Shown here: piece by piece, positions 45,020 through 52,964 of the stretch
Position numbering within the stretch: the stretch's first letter is position 1
Layout: every line of letters starts with the position of its first letter
From: Halomarina rubra
GTDB lineage: Archaea > Halobacteriota > Halobacteria > Halobacteriales > Haloarculaceae
Assembly (NCBI RefSeq): GCF_023699475.1
Contig: NZ_JALXFV010000002.1
Span: 186,001 to 250,000, forward strand
DNA: 64,000 nucleotides
Reading direction: 5' to 3'
Made by a program: the position numbers and the translations under genes
The notes under the pieces: generated by a model
What the model saw: the letters and a program-made list of their open reading frames with translations, nothing else
What the model was told of the DNA's origin: nothing
Database searches by the model: none

Positions 45020-45388
45020 GTCGCGACCTTCCTTCGAACGCGTCCGCGTGTCGTCGGCTGATACGACCGGCCAGCGCTCCGGTCAGTTCGCTCCCCTCGG
45101 TAGCTCGCCGAGTTTGTTTCACACGGATGTGCGGTGGCTCAGCTGTTAGATACGTGCCGCGAATCTTTCACCGGTACCCCTACCAGATTGCGTGCATATC
45201 TTCACCGACCTACTGAATATAGAGACTGTATGCAGCACCGATAGCTGGTTCGTTTCGCACTCTCAGGGTTGATTCGGCCGGTATTGTCATTCGCGGCATC
45301 GTTAAAATGGCTGCATTAGTTGCTCTTTCATCACCTTTAAAAGCGGTGCACTTATCGGGGGTGGTCAAAGCCTTGAGAACGGAGAGCT
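45020..45388. other. 369-bp low-GC intergenic region with a duplicated leader
   Basis: The composition drops clearly. Bases 45134-45166 match 27 of 33 positions with 47675-47707 ahead of the lipoprotein gene, and later CATAT-CACCGAC and the ATG also correspond. In this copy the ATG (45231) is followed after three codons by a stop, so it is a promoter-leader remnant. A TTTAAA box at 45337-45342 lies 47 nt before the antiporter gene. Confidence 0.6.
45134..45166 (+). repeat. Duplicated 33-nt leader element, copy 1
   Basis: Imperfect copy (27/33) of 47675-47707. Contains GTGCCGCGAATCT. Confidence 0.6.
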
Positions 45389-46945
45389 ATGACGAACAGT
45401 ACCACCGACACACCAGCCGGGCTCGACACCGGGCTCGACACCGGCGCGGCTCCGGCCATCGAATTCCGTGGTGGCCGGCTGATGAGCGCACTTCCAATCG
45501 CACTGTTCATTATTTGGGCGATCTTCCAGTCCGGGGTTCTCGGTATCGGGGACCCCACTGGACTGGTTGCAGGGATGCTAATCTCCCTGACAGTCGGGAT
45601 GTTGTTCGTGAAGGGGGACTGGAAGGACTACGCGAACGTCGTCTTCGAGGGGATGACCCAGAAGGTCGCCGCGACCGCCGTGGTCGCGTGGCTCTGGGCT
45701 GGCATGTTCGCTGCCACTCTGCAGGCCGGTGGCTTCGTCGGTGGCCTCGTCTGGGCCGCGGACGCCTTCGACGTCGGCGCGGCGCTCTTCCCCGTCGCGA
45801 CGTTCCTGCTCGCCGCGCTACTCGCGACGGGCATCGGCACCGGCTACGGGACCACGGTCGCGTTCTCGGCGTTGTTCTTCCCCGCGGGCGTCGCGCTCGG
45901 TGCCCACCCCGTACTGCTGTTCGGCGCTATCCTCTCGGGGGCGGTGTTCGGTGACAACCTCGCGCCGGTCTCCGACACGACCATCGTCTCGGCGGTGACG
46001 CAGGACGCCGACATCGGAGGCGTCGTCGCCTCCCGCTTCAAGTACGCGCTCGTCGCGGCGGCCCTCGCGGTCGTCGCCTACCTCGTCGCCGGGTCGGCGA
46101 TGGCGGGGGCACCCGTCCAGGGTGCCGCGTCCCTGCTGGGTGAGGAGGCCGAGGCCATCGGTCTCGTTCACTTGCTCTCGATGCTCACAGTCATCGTCCT
46201 CGCCGTTCGCGGACGTCACATCATAGAGGCGGTCTCGTGGGGCCTCATCGCCGCCATCGCGTTTAACCTCGTGTTCGGCCTCGCGTCGGTCGCGGACGTC
46301 CTCGTGTTCTTCGCGCCCGACAACCCCGCGGCGCGGAGTCTCGAGTTCCTCCCGTTCGTCGTCATCCCCGACAACCCGGACCTCGTCGGCTCGGTCGGCG
46401 GCAGCATCTACACGGGAGCCGAGGGCTTCTTCCCGCTCATCGTCCTCGTCCTGCTCATCGTCGCCGGTGCGCAGGTGATGATCCGTGGCGGCGGTTTCGC
46501 CGCAATCCAAGACCTCCTGCTCGAGCGCGTCGCGACCTCGGTGCGCCGTGCTGAACTCACGATGGTCCTCGGAACCGCGATGGTCAACGCGATGATCACC
46601 ATCAACACCGCCGCCGAGATCGCCATCTCGCCCTACATCGCCCGCATCGGCCAGCGCTTCAACATCAACGGCTACCGCCGCGCGAACATCCTCGACGCCA
46701 ACACCTCGGCACTCGGGTACATCTTCCCCTGGGCTGGCGGTGTGCTCGTGGGTTACGCCCAGCTACAGGCCCTGCCCGACACTTTCGAGTGGTTCACGCC
46801 CGAAATGGTCGTCTCGCCCATCGAGGTCTGGCCGTTCGTCTTCCACGGTTGGCTGCTGTTCGGCGTGTTCGTCTTCGCCGCGGTCACCGGCTTCGGACTC
46901 GAGTACGTCACCGACCGCCGCAGCAAGGAGGTGAGCCGAGTATGA
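45389..46945 (+). CDS. NhaC-type Na+/H+ antiporter
   Basis: A 518-residue membrane protein with about twelve helices. Regions typical of NhaC are GTGYGTTVAFSALFFPAGVAL, GAVFGDNLAPVSDTTIVSAVTQ (acidic D/N residues in a pore helix) and GTAMVNAMITINTAAEIAI. It would exchange Na+ for H+ or an organic acid. It overlaps the next small gene by ATGA and sits in a low-GC islet, though its own composition is nearer the genome average. Confidence 0.88.
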   Translation: MTNSTTDTPAGLDTGLDTGAAPAIEFRGGRLMSALPIALFIIWAIFQSGVLGIGDPTGLVAGMLISLTVGMLFVKGDWKDYANVVFEGMTQKVAATAVVAWLWAGMFAATLQAGGFVGGLVWAADAFDVGAALFPVATFLLAALLATGIGTGYGTTVAFSALFFPAGVALGAHPVLLFGAILSGAVFGDNLAPVSDTTIVSAVTQDADIGGVVASRFKYALVAAALAVVAYLVAGSAMAGAPVQGAASLLGEEAEAIGLVHLLSMLTVIVLAVRGRHIIEAVSWGLIAAIAFNLVFGLASVADVLVFFAPDNPAARSLEFLPFVVIPDNPDLVGSVGGSIYTGAEGFFPLIVLVLLIVAGAQVMIRGGGFAAIQDLLLERVATSVRRAELTMVLGTAMVNAMITINTAAEIAISPYIARIGQRFNINGYRRANILDANTSALGYIFPWAGGVLVGYAQLQALPDTFEWFTPEMVVSPIEVWPFVFHGWLLFGVFVFAAVTGFGLEYVTDRRSKEVSRV

Positions 46946-47193
46946 AGCAGTTCCTCGCCGGTTTCGGCTTCCGTTCGAACACCCCGGCCTTCGAGGTGGG
47001 CGAAGAGTTCGAGGCGTTCGTCACCGGTCTGAACGGCCACTCGCTCGTTCGGGTCGGAGACACCGTCCTCTCGCTCCCCGGGGAGACGGTGGAACCCGAC
47101 ACCAGAGTCCGCGTCCGCGTCACAGACTTCGACGCGGGCGCCGACCAAGGGAGCGCTGAACTGCTCGAAGTGCTCGGCGAAGGCGCGTTCTGA
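46942..47193 (+). CDS. Small partner protein of the antiporter (83 aa)
   Basis: An 83-residue protein with FRSNTPAFEVGEEFEAFVTGLNGHSLVRVGDTVLSLPGETVEPDTRV and RVRVTDFDAGADQGSAELL, a beta barrel of the TRAM or OB type (haloarchaeal DUF7513-like). It is coupled to the antiporter by ATGA overlap, so a regulatory or accessory role is plausible. Confidence 0.75.
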   Translation: MKQFLAGFGFRSNTPAFEVGEEFEAFVTGLNGHSLVRVGDTVLSLPGETVEPDTRVRVRVTDFDAGADQGSAELLEVLGEGAF

Positions 47194-47224
47194 CTTCCTC
47201 GGGAACAGCCCCTTCCGGGACTCG

Positions 47225-47473
47225 ATGCCGCCGACTCTTTCGACCCCTGTATCGGTGAGCAACAGCACTTCCGCCGCGAGGTACGAATTCATCGAGGCAG
47301 GCCTCGAGTTCGCTCGTGAGACATACGACGCCGATTCCGTCGAGCTCCGAGTTGCAACATTCGACGAGCGGGCCATCTCGGCGTACGAGTGCCTCGGATT
47401 TGAGCGCGTGGAGACGTACTGGCAAGAGACGAATGGCGTTCATTCTGAGGTTCTTCGTATGCAGCGAGACTAA
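47225..47473 (+). pseudogene. C-terminal fragment of a GNAT acetyltransferase
   Basis: The frame encodes DADSVELRVATFDERAISAYECLGFERVETYWQET, the last strand-helix of a GNAT protein, but lacks the N-terminal half and CoA loop. The start codon (47225) and preceding residues show no homology to the family. It is probably a truncated gene in the accessory islet. Codon use is less GC-rich than in flanking genes. Confidence 0.6.
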
Positions 47474-47603
47474 CCTAGCATTAGTAACACGGCACCGTTG
47501 CCCCGCTCAAGTAGCCCACATCGAGAACCGAATCGGTGACCGACTCGCGCCCTGTACGTAGCACGACGAAACTGGCAAGACCGCGAGAGGTTAGACCTCC
47601 TGC

Positions 47604-47630
47604 TGATAGACGCACGCTCTCTGTCTATCA
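47604..47630. repeat. Hairpin repeat, copy 1
   Basis: TGATAGAC and GTCTATCA form a perfect 8-bp stem around an 11-nt loop. A near-identical copy (26/27) lies at 48277-48303. Confidence 0.75.
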
Positions 47631-47674
47631 AAGGCGGCAATCAGTGATCGAGGTTGATTCCAGCCTGGTTCTGT

Positions 47675-47707
47675 GTGGTTCAGCTGAAAGACCCGTGCCG
47701 CGAGTCT
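47675..47707 (+). repeat. Duplicated 33-nt leader element, copy 2
   Basis: Imperfect copy (27/33) of 45134-45166, 48 nt before the lipoprotein start codon. Confidence 0.6.
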
Positions 47708-47727
47708 AACAGTACTCTCCAAAAGCA

Positions 47728-47732
47728 TATAC
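47728..47732 (+). promoter_or_regulatory. TATA box of the lipoprotein gene
   Basis: TATAC lies 23-27 nt before the ATG at 47755. Confidence 0.55.
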
Positions 47733-47754
47733 ACCGACACACGAAGCTGAAACT

Positions 47755-48279
47755 ATGCCCTCCCGCCGCGACTATCTCGCTGGATTCGCCACTGCTGGAA
47801 TTGTGGGTCTCGCTGGCTGTTCTGGCTACTTCGACCGGGAAGTTGGGACTGTGTTCAGAAAGACACTCAACGTCGCTGAGCCGACGAGCAGCGGTCAGCC
47901 CTACTGGGCGAGTCTGGCAATCTTCGTGACTGGCGGGGGCGGTCGTCGAGCGATTGTCGAGTACGACCCACAGTACGTTACAATCGATTCAGAGTCCATC
48001 CGTCTCTCGGTCACAGACCAGCAACACGAGCCACTAACACAGCGATTCTCCGACATCGAATACATCGTCGGGCTCGAACGTGGTGAGGAGAAAGATGGCA
48101 TGAATGGAGTGGTACAACGCTCCGAGTTCAACGAGATGCAACTCGGTGCCGAGGCGACCGTCGAGGAGTTTTACGCAGAGGATGGCGCACAATCGCTTTG
48201 TCTCCACAGTACAGAATCACGCGGAACCCCTCTCGCTCTCGAAGAAGAGAGCCAGTTCGATATTGACGACAAGTTCTGA
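47755..48279 (+). CDS. Tat-type lipoprotein in the accessory islet
   Basis: A 174-residue protein with a twin-arginine signal (SRRDYLAGFATAGIVGLAGC, lipobox Cys about 22). The mature part is beta-rich with VTGGGGRRAIVEYDPQYV and ends FDIDDKF. Composition is less GC-rich than neighbours. It is flanked by near-identical hairpins, and its own stop codon TGA forms the first three bases of the downstream copy. Function unknown. Confidence 0.75.
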   Translation: MPSRRDYLAGFATAGIVGLAGCSGYFDREVGTVFRKTLNVAEPTSSGQPYWASLAIFVTGGGGRRAIVEYDPQYVTIDSESIRLSVTDQQHEPLTQRFSDIEYIVGLERGEEKDGMNGVVQRSEFNEMQLGAEATVEEFYAEDGAQSLCLHSTESRGTPLALEEESQFDIDDKF

Positions 48280-48303
48280 TAGACGCACGCTCTGTGTCTA
48301 TCA
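48277..48303. repeat. Hairpin repeat, copy 2
   Basis: Same TGATAGAC...GTCTATCA structure as the first copy, with one base changed in the loop. May also act as a transcript-end structure. Confidence 0.75.
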
Positions 48304-48411
48304 TTACCGGCAATCTACGCAGTGGCTGATTCCCACTCGCTCACGCTCGTGCATCGAGCGTGTCGGTCGAAACGGTTGATAGACGACCCGCTGGTTATCT
48401 GCAGCGTCCAC

Positions 48412-49365
48412 TCACGCTTCGACGTACTCCAGGTCGTCGACCACTTCCCCACGGACGAGTGCGGCGAACTCCGCGGGGTGTTCGTAGTGTGGCAGCAGCA
48501 ACGCGTCGTCGAACACCACGAGGCGGGCGTCGGCGACCTCAGCGAGGTCGTGGCCCCCCTCGACGGGGAGGATGTCGGCGTCACGCCCCCAGACGAGCGT
48601 GGTGGGAACGTCGAGACCCGCGAGCGTCTCCCCGAGGTCGAGGTCCGAATCGAGGAAGCCGCTGACGAACGACGCGGGTGCGAACCGCGCACCGGGCTGG
48701 TGGGTGAGCTGCCAGCGGTACTCCAGCCACTCGTCGTCGGCGTTGGAGGTGTCGGCGAACCCGTGGTCGGCCTGGAAGTACCGGAGCGAGCGTTCGCTCG
48801 CCAGCAGGTTGAAGATTCCCTCGCCGACCAGCGGCGAGCGGAGCAGCGAACGCAGCCACGTCCGGCGGCCGGGCATCGTCGTCGCCGTCGGGCAGACGAG
48901 CACGAGTTCGCGCACGTCGACGGCGTCGTTCGTGGCGGCCGTCGCGACGTACGCCGAGGTGAGCGACGACCCGACGACGGTGGCGTCGGTCGCCGCGTCG
49001 CGCAGGAAGTCGGTGACGAACGTCTCGTACAGCGACGCCGAGTACATCAGCGGCGGCCGGTCCGAGAGACCGAACCCCGGCAGGTCCGGTGCGAGGACGT
49101 GGTAGTCCTCGGCCAGCGCGTCGAAGACGGGGACGAACTCCGCGGAGGAGCCGGCCGCGTTGACGCCGTGGAGCAAGACGAGGTCCGGGTCGTCGGGGTC
49201 GCCCGCCTCCGTGTAGGAGACGTCGAACCCGCGCCAGCGGTACGTCTGGGTCGCGCGGCCGAGCGGCGTGTGTGGTGTCGACGCCTGTCCGGCGAGGACG
49301 CGGTTCGTCGCGGCGGTCACGCCGAGGCCGGCGACCGCACCGTAGAGGAGGTTGCGAAGGCGCAT
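48412..49365 (-). CDS. Alpha/beta hydrolase
   Basis: A 317-residue hydrolase with an N-terminal hydrophobic region (about 5-25) that could be a signal or anchor. LLHGVNAAGSS is the oxyanion loop; the nucleophile is in VVGSSLTSAY (GxSxT instead of the usual GxSxG); LVWGRDADILPVE provides the acid, and LLPHYEHPAEF the His. The substrate is unknown. Its downstream end borders the accessory islet. Confidence 0.85.
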   Translation of the reverse strand: MRLRNLLYGAVAGLGVTAATNRVLAGQASTPHTPLGRATQTYRWRGFDVSYTEAGDPDDPDLVLLHGVNAAGSSAEFVPVFDALAEDYHVLAPDLPGFGLSDRPPLMYSASLYETFVTDFLRDAATDATVVGSSLTSAYVATAATNDAVDVRELVLVCPTATTMPGRRTWLRSLLRSPLVGEGIFNLLASERSLRYFQADHGFADTSNADDEWLEYRWQLTHQPGARFAPASFVSGFLDSDLDLGETLAGLDVPTTLVWGRDADILPVEGGHDLAEVADARLVVFDDALLLPHYEHPAEFAALVRGEVVDDLEYVEA

Positions 49366-49448
49366 GGCGGTCCGTACGACCGTCGGGCGCTTAACCCCTG
49401 TCCACGCGAAGACAGGTTCCGGTGGGCAACGAACGCGTCGTCCGTAGC

Positions 49449-50495
49449 TCAGCCGTCGCGCTCGGCCTCGACGCAGTCCTCGATGGGCGCGACGAGTTCG
49501 TCGGCGACGGCGTACGGGTCGGTCTCGCGGTCGAGGACCCGTTCGACGTACTCGTCGATGCCGCCACGCGAGCGCAGTTCGCCCGCGACCAACTGGTTGA
49601 CGTCCTCGCGGAGCAGGGTCCGAATCTCCTCGGCGTAGCGCTGGCGGGCGCGCTCCTCGCCCTTGCCGGACTCCTCGAGGTACGTCGCGTGGTTCGCGAG
49701 CGTCTCGATGAGGCCCTCGACGCCCGTGCCGTCCTCGGCGACCGTCTCGACGACCTGCGGGGTCCAGCCCTCGTCGTCGGTCTCGCGCGCCATCGCCTCG
49801 ACGGCGGCGGCCTCGCTGGCGGCGTCCGCGTCGTGGTGCTCGGCGGTCTGGGTGTAGTCGTTGCGCGTGTCGATCATCTCGCGCAGTTCCATCACGGTGC
49901 GGTCCGAACCGGGGAGGTCGGCCTTGTTGACCACGAACACGTCGCCGATCTCGAGGATGCCCGCCTTGAGCATCTGGACGTCGTCGCCGCTCCCCGGCGG
50001 GACGAGGACGGCGACCGTGTCTGCGGTCTTCACGATGTCTATCTCGTTCTGACCCGCACCGACGGTCTCGACGATGACCTTGTCCTTGCCGAAGGCGTCG
50101 AGGGCCTTCACGGCGTCCGCCGTCGCCGTCGAGAGGCCACCGAGGCTGCCTCGGGCGCTCATCGAGCGGAAGAACACGTCCATGTCGCCCGACACCGACG
50201 CCATGCGGATACGGTCGCCGAGCACGGACCCGCCGGTGAACGGCGAGGAGGGGTCGATGGCGATGACGCCCACGGTGAGGCCCTCGTCGCGGTAGGTCTT
50301 CGCGAGTTTGTCGACGAGCGTCGACTTCCCCGCCCCCGGCGACCCGGTGATGCCGATGACGTCGGCGTCGCCGGTGTGCTGGTAGAGGTCGCTGACGAGG
50401 TCGCGATAGCCCGGCGAGCGGTTCTCTATCTTCGTGATGGCGCGGGCGAGCGCTCGGTGCTTGCCCGCGAGCAGGTCGTCGATGAGGTCGCCCAT
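49449..50495 (-). CDS. meaB: MeaB-type GTPase for methylmalonyl-CoA mutase
   Basis: A 348-residue G3E GTPase. The P-loop ITGSPGAGKSTLVDKL, the switch region IAIDPSSPFTGGSVLGDRIRM, and VVNKADLPGSD are intact. It protects and reloads adenosylcobalamin-dependent mutase. It overlaps the B12-binding subunit gene by one base, making a unit for propionate or branched-chain metabolism. Confidence 0.92.
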   Translation of the reverse strand: MGDLIDDLLAGKHRALARAITKIENRSPGYRDLVSDLYQHTGDADVIGITGSPGAGKSTLVDKLAKTYRDEGLTVGVIAIDPSSPFTGGSVLGDRIRMASVSGDMDVFFRSMSARGSLGGLSTATADAVKALDAFGKDKVIVETVGAGQNEIDIVKTADTVAVLVPPGSGDDVQMLKAGILEIGDVFVVNKADLPGSDRTVMELREMIDTRNDYTQTAEHHDADAASEAAAVEAMARETDDEGWTPQVVETVAEDGTGVEGLIETLANHATYLEESGKGEERARQRYAEEIRTLLREDVNQLVAGELRSRGGIDEYVERVLDRETDPYAVADELVAPIEDCVEAERDG

Positions 50496-50914
50496 CAGTC
50501 GCGCTGTGGGGCGTTCTCGCGGACGAACTCGACGGCCTCCTCCATCGACGCGCCGGGGCCGAAGATGCCGCCGACCCCGGCCTCCTTCAGTTCGGGGCGG
50601 TCGTCCTCGGGGATGATGCCGCCGACGACGACGAGCGTGTCGTCGAGCGCGTCGTACTCGTCGAGACCCTCCAGAATCTTCGGGACGAGCGTGTTGTGCG
50701 CGCCCGAGAGGATGGAGATGCCCAGCACGTCGACGTCCTCCTGGACGGCGGCCTGGACGACCTCGTCCGGCGAGCGGTGGAGACCGGAGTAGATGACCTC
50801 GAACCCGGCGTCGCGGAACGCGCGGGCGATGACGTGTGCGCCGCGGTCGTGGCCGTCGAGTCCGACTTTCGCTACGAGGCAGCGGATGGTCCGCTGGTCA
50901 GCGTCTGCGCTCAT
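50495..50914 (-). CDS. Methylmalonyl-CoA mutase B12-binding subunit
   Basis: A 139-residue cobalamin-binding domain. The DxHxxG motif in VGLDGHDRGAHVIARAF ligates cobalt through His; SGLHRSPDEVV, LSGAHNTLVPKIL and VGGIIPEDDRPELKEAGVGGIFGPG complete the fold. In archaea the mutase is split and the catalytic large subunit is encoded elsewhere. It precedes meaB on the same mRNA. Confidence 0.92.
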   Translation of the reverse strand: MSADADQRTIRCLVAKVGLDGHDRGAHVIARAFRDAGFEVIYSGLHRSPDEVVQAAVQEDVDVLGISILSGAHNTLVPKILEGLDEYDALDDTLVVVGGIIPEDDRPELKEAGVGGIFGPGASMEEAVEFVRENAPQRD

Positions 50915-51059
50915 GGCACCCGGTTCACGGGGTGGGACATTGACTCTAACGAACCGACTAAGGGTCATCGAGTCGCGAGGTCCGACCGTCGAGCGTGCGG
51001 TCTGGCCGCGGGGCGACCGGAAGCGAAGCGGCCATACTTCCCCCGGTCGGAGGGAACGT

Positions 51060-51734
51060 ATGGCAACTGCCTCCTCCGAGAGCGTCCTCAAGGAGTACCC
51101 CCGTGCCGTCACCGCGGTGCTCTCCGTCGTCGGCTACGCACTCGTCCTCGGTGCGTTCGCGGGCGTCATCCCGCTGTTCCCGGAACTCTCGCGCGAGACG
51201 GTCATCCTGTTCTCCGACCTCATCGCCGTCGTCAACTCGCTGGCGCTGACCGCGCTGCTCGTCGGCTGGTGGCTCATCCGGCGCGGCGAGGTCCGGAGAC
51301 ACCGCGCTGCGATGCTGACCGCGTTCGGACTCATCTGTCTGTTCCTCGTCCTCTACCTCTGGAAGGTCGGGGGCGGCTTCGAGAAGTCGTTCGTCGTCCG
51401 CGAGGGCCAGTTCCTCGCGGGGTACGCCGGCGTCATCGAACCGCTCTACCTCGTGATGCTCGCCATCCACATCCTCCTGAGCGTGCTCGCGGTGCCCGTG
51501 GTGCTGTACGCCATCGTCCTCGGCTTGACCCACACGCCCGAGGAGCTCCGGAACACGGCCCACGCCCGCGTCGGCCGTATCGCCGTCGCCTCGTGGTCGC
51601 TGAGTCTCTTCCTCGGCGTCGTCACCTACGTCATGCTCAACCACGTCTACTCCTGGGTGCCCCGCGGCGAGGAGGCGATGCTCCTCCTGCTGGCCGTCCC
51701 CGCGTACGCCACGCGCCGCGGCGACGACGAGTAG
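51060..51734 (+). CDS. DUF420 family membrane protein
   Basis: A 224-residue protein with six hydrophobic helices (about 18-40, 52-72, 85-105, 125-150, 158-178, 185-203). The conserved His in RRHRAAMLTAFGLICLFLVLYL and in LAIHILLSVLAVPVVLY matches DUF420, found with cytochrome oxidase assembly in many bacteria and archaea. The likely role is in heme-copper oxidase biogenesis; note the oxidase genes about 7 kb downstream. Confidence 0.85.
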   Translation: MATASSESVLKEYPRAVTAVLSVVGYALVLGAFAGVIPLFPELSRETVILFSDLIAVVNSLALTALLVGWWLIRRGEVRRHRAAMLTAFGLICLFLVLYLWKVGGGFEKSFVVREGQFLAGYAGVIEPLYLVMLAIHILLSVLAVPVVLYAIVLGLTHTPEELRNTAHARVGRIAVASWSLSLFLGVVTYVMLNHVYSWVPRGEEAMLLLLAVPAYATRRGDDE

Positions 51735-51884
51735 CGCTCGGAGGTCGACGGCTCCGACTGCGGACCTGTCGTCCGGACCGTCAGTGCGTGCGTGACACCA
51801 ACTCGCACGCTCGTTATCAGTCGACGTCGCTTACCTCCGGTTAGTCCACCGGCGGCGGTCGATTCTCCGCGGCGGTGGCACACC

Positions 51885-52952
51885 ATGAGCGAGGAGACAC
51901 GCTACCAGGAACTGTACCGGACGACCATCCCGTCGGTCGTCTCCATCTACATCGCGGGCAACGGGCGCAGACCGGGCGGTGCGGGGTCCGGGTTCGTCCA
52001 CGAGACGGCCGACGGCGAGTGGGTCGTCGTGACCAACCAGCACGTCGTCGGCCGGGAGACGGAGGTCGACGTGCGCTTCGCCGACGGCCGGTGGCGCGTC
52101 GGCGAGGTCGTCGGCAGCGACGCCTACACGGACCTCGCCGTCGTCGGCGTCCCGAACCTCCCAGACGACGTCGAACCGCTCGTGTTCGCCCCCGAGAACC
52201 CCGTCCCCGGCACGCACGTCGCCGCTCTCGGCAACCCGATGGGTCTCGACGGGTCGCTGTCGGTTGGCGTCGTCAGCGGCGCGTCGCGGTCGATGGTCAC
52301 TCAGTCGGGGTTCGTCATCCCCGACACCGTCCAGACGGACGCGCCCATCAACCCCGGCAACTCCGGGGGTCCGCTGATCGACCACTCGGGGCGCGTCGTC
52401 GGCGTCAACCGCGCCCGCGGCGGCGACAACATCGGCTTCGCCGTCAGCGCGGAGGTCGCCGCCCGCGTCGTCCCGACGCTCGTCCGCGACGGCGAGTACC
52501 GCCACCCCTACCTCAAGGTCCGGACGCTCGACGTCTCGCCGAGCGTCGCGCAAGCCAACCGCCTCGACCGACCGCGCGGCGTCCTCGTCGTCGACGTGGA
52601 CGACGGACCCGCCCACGGCATCCTCCGTGGCTCGCGTGACTCGCGGCGCGTCCGGGGCCACGACGTCCCCGCCGGTGGCGACGTCGTCGTCAGCATCGAC
52701 GGCGAACCCGTCGACGCCCACGAGCAACTGATGCGCTACCTGCTGTTGGAGACCCGGCCCGGCCAGGAGGTGACGCTGGAACTGCTCCGCGGTGGGCGGC
52801 GGGTCGAAGAACGAGTCCGACTCGGCGAACGGCCGATGCCGGGCGGACGCGGCGACCAGGAGGGCCGTGGTAGAGGTCCCGGTGGGCCGCGTGGGCCTCG
52901 AGGACCCCGGGGACAGCGCCGGCAGCGCGGAACGGACATCCCGATTCGGTGA
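51885..52952 (+). CDS. HtrA-type serine protease with PDZ domain and R/G-rich tail
   Basis: A 355-residue trypsin-fold protease. The catalytic triad is seen in TNQHVV (His), TDLAVV (Asp) and GNSGGPL (Ser). A PDZ domain follows (about 210-320). The last 30 residues are Gly/Arg/Pro-rich (GRGPGGPRGPRG..). No signal peptide or membrane segment is present at the chosen start, so a cytoplasmic location is implied, unlike most HtrA proteins. Confidence 0.87.
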   Translation: MSEETRYQELYRTTIPSVVSIYIAGNGRRPGGAGSGFVHETADGEWVVVTNQHVVGRETEVDVRFADGRWRVGEVVGSDAYTDLAVVGVPNLPDDVEPLVFAPENPVPGTHVAALGNPMGLDGSLSVGVVSGASRSMVTQSGFVIPDTVQTDAPINPGNSGGPLIDHSGRVVGVNRARGGDNIGFAVSAEVAARVVPTLVRDGEYRHPYLKVRTLDVSPSVAQANRLDRPRGVLVVDVDDGPAHGILRGSRDSRRVRGHDVPAGGDVVVSIDGEPVDAHEQLMRYLLLETRPGQEVTLELLRGGRRVEERVRLGERPMPGGRGDQEGRGRGPGGPRGPRGPRGQRRQRGTDIPIR

Positions 52953-52964
52953 GGACCGACCTCG

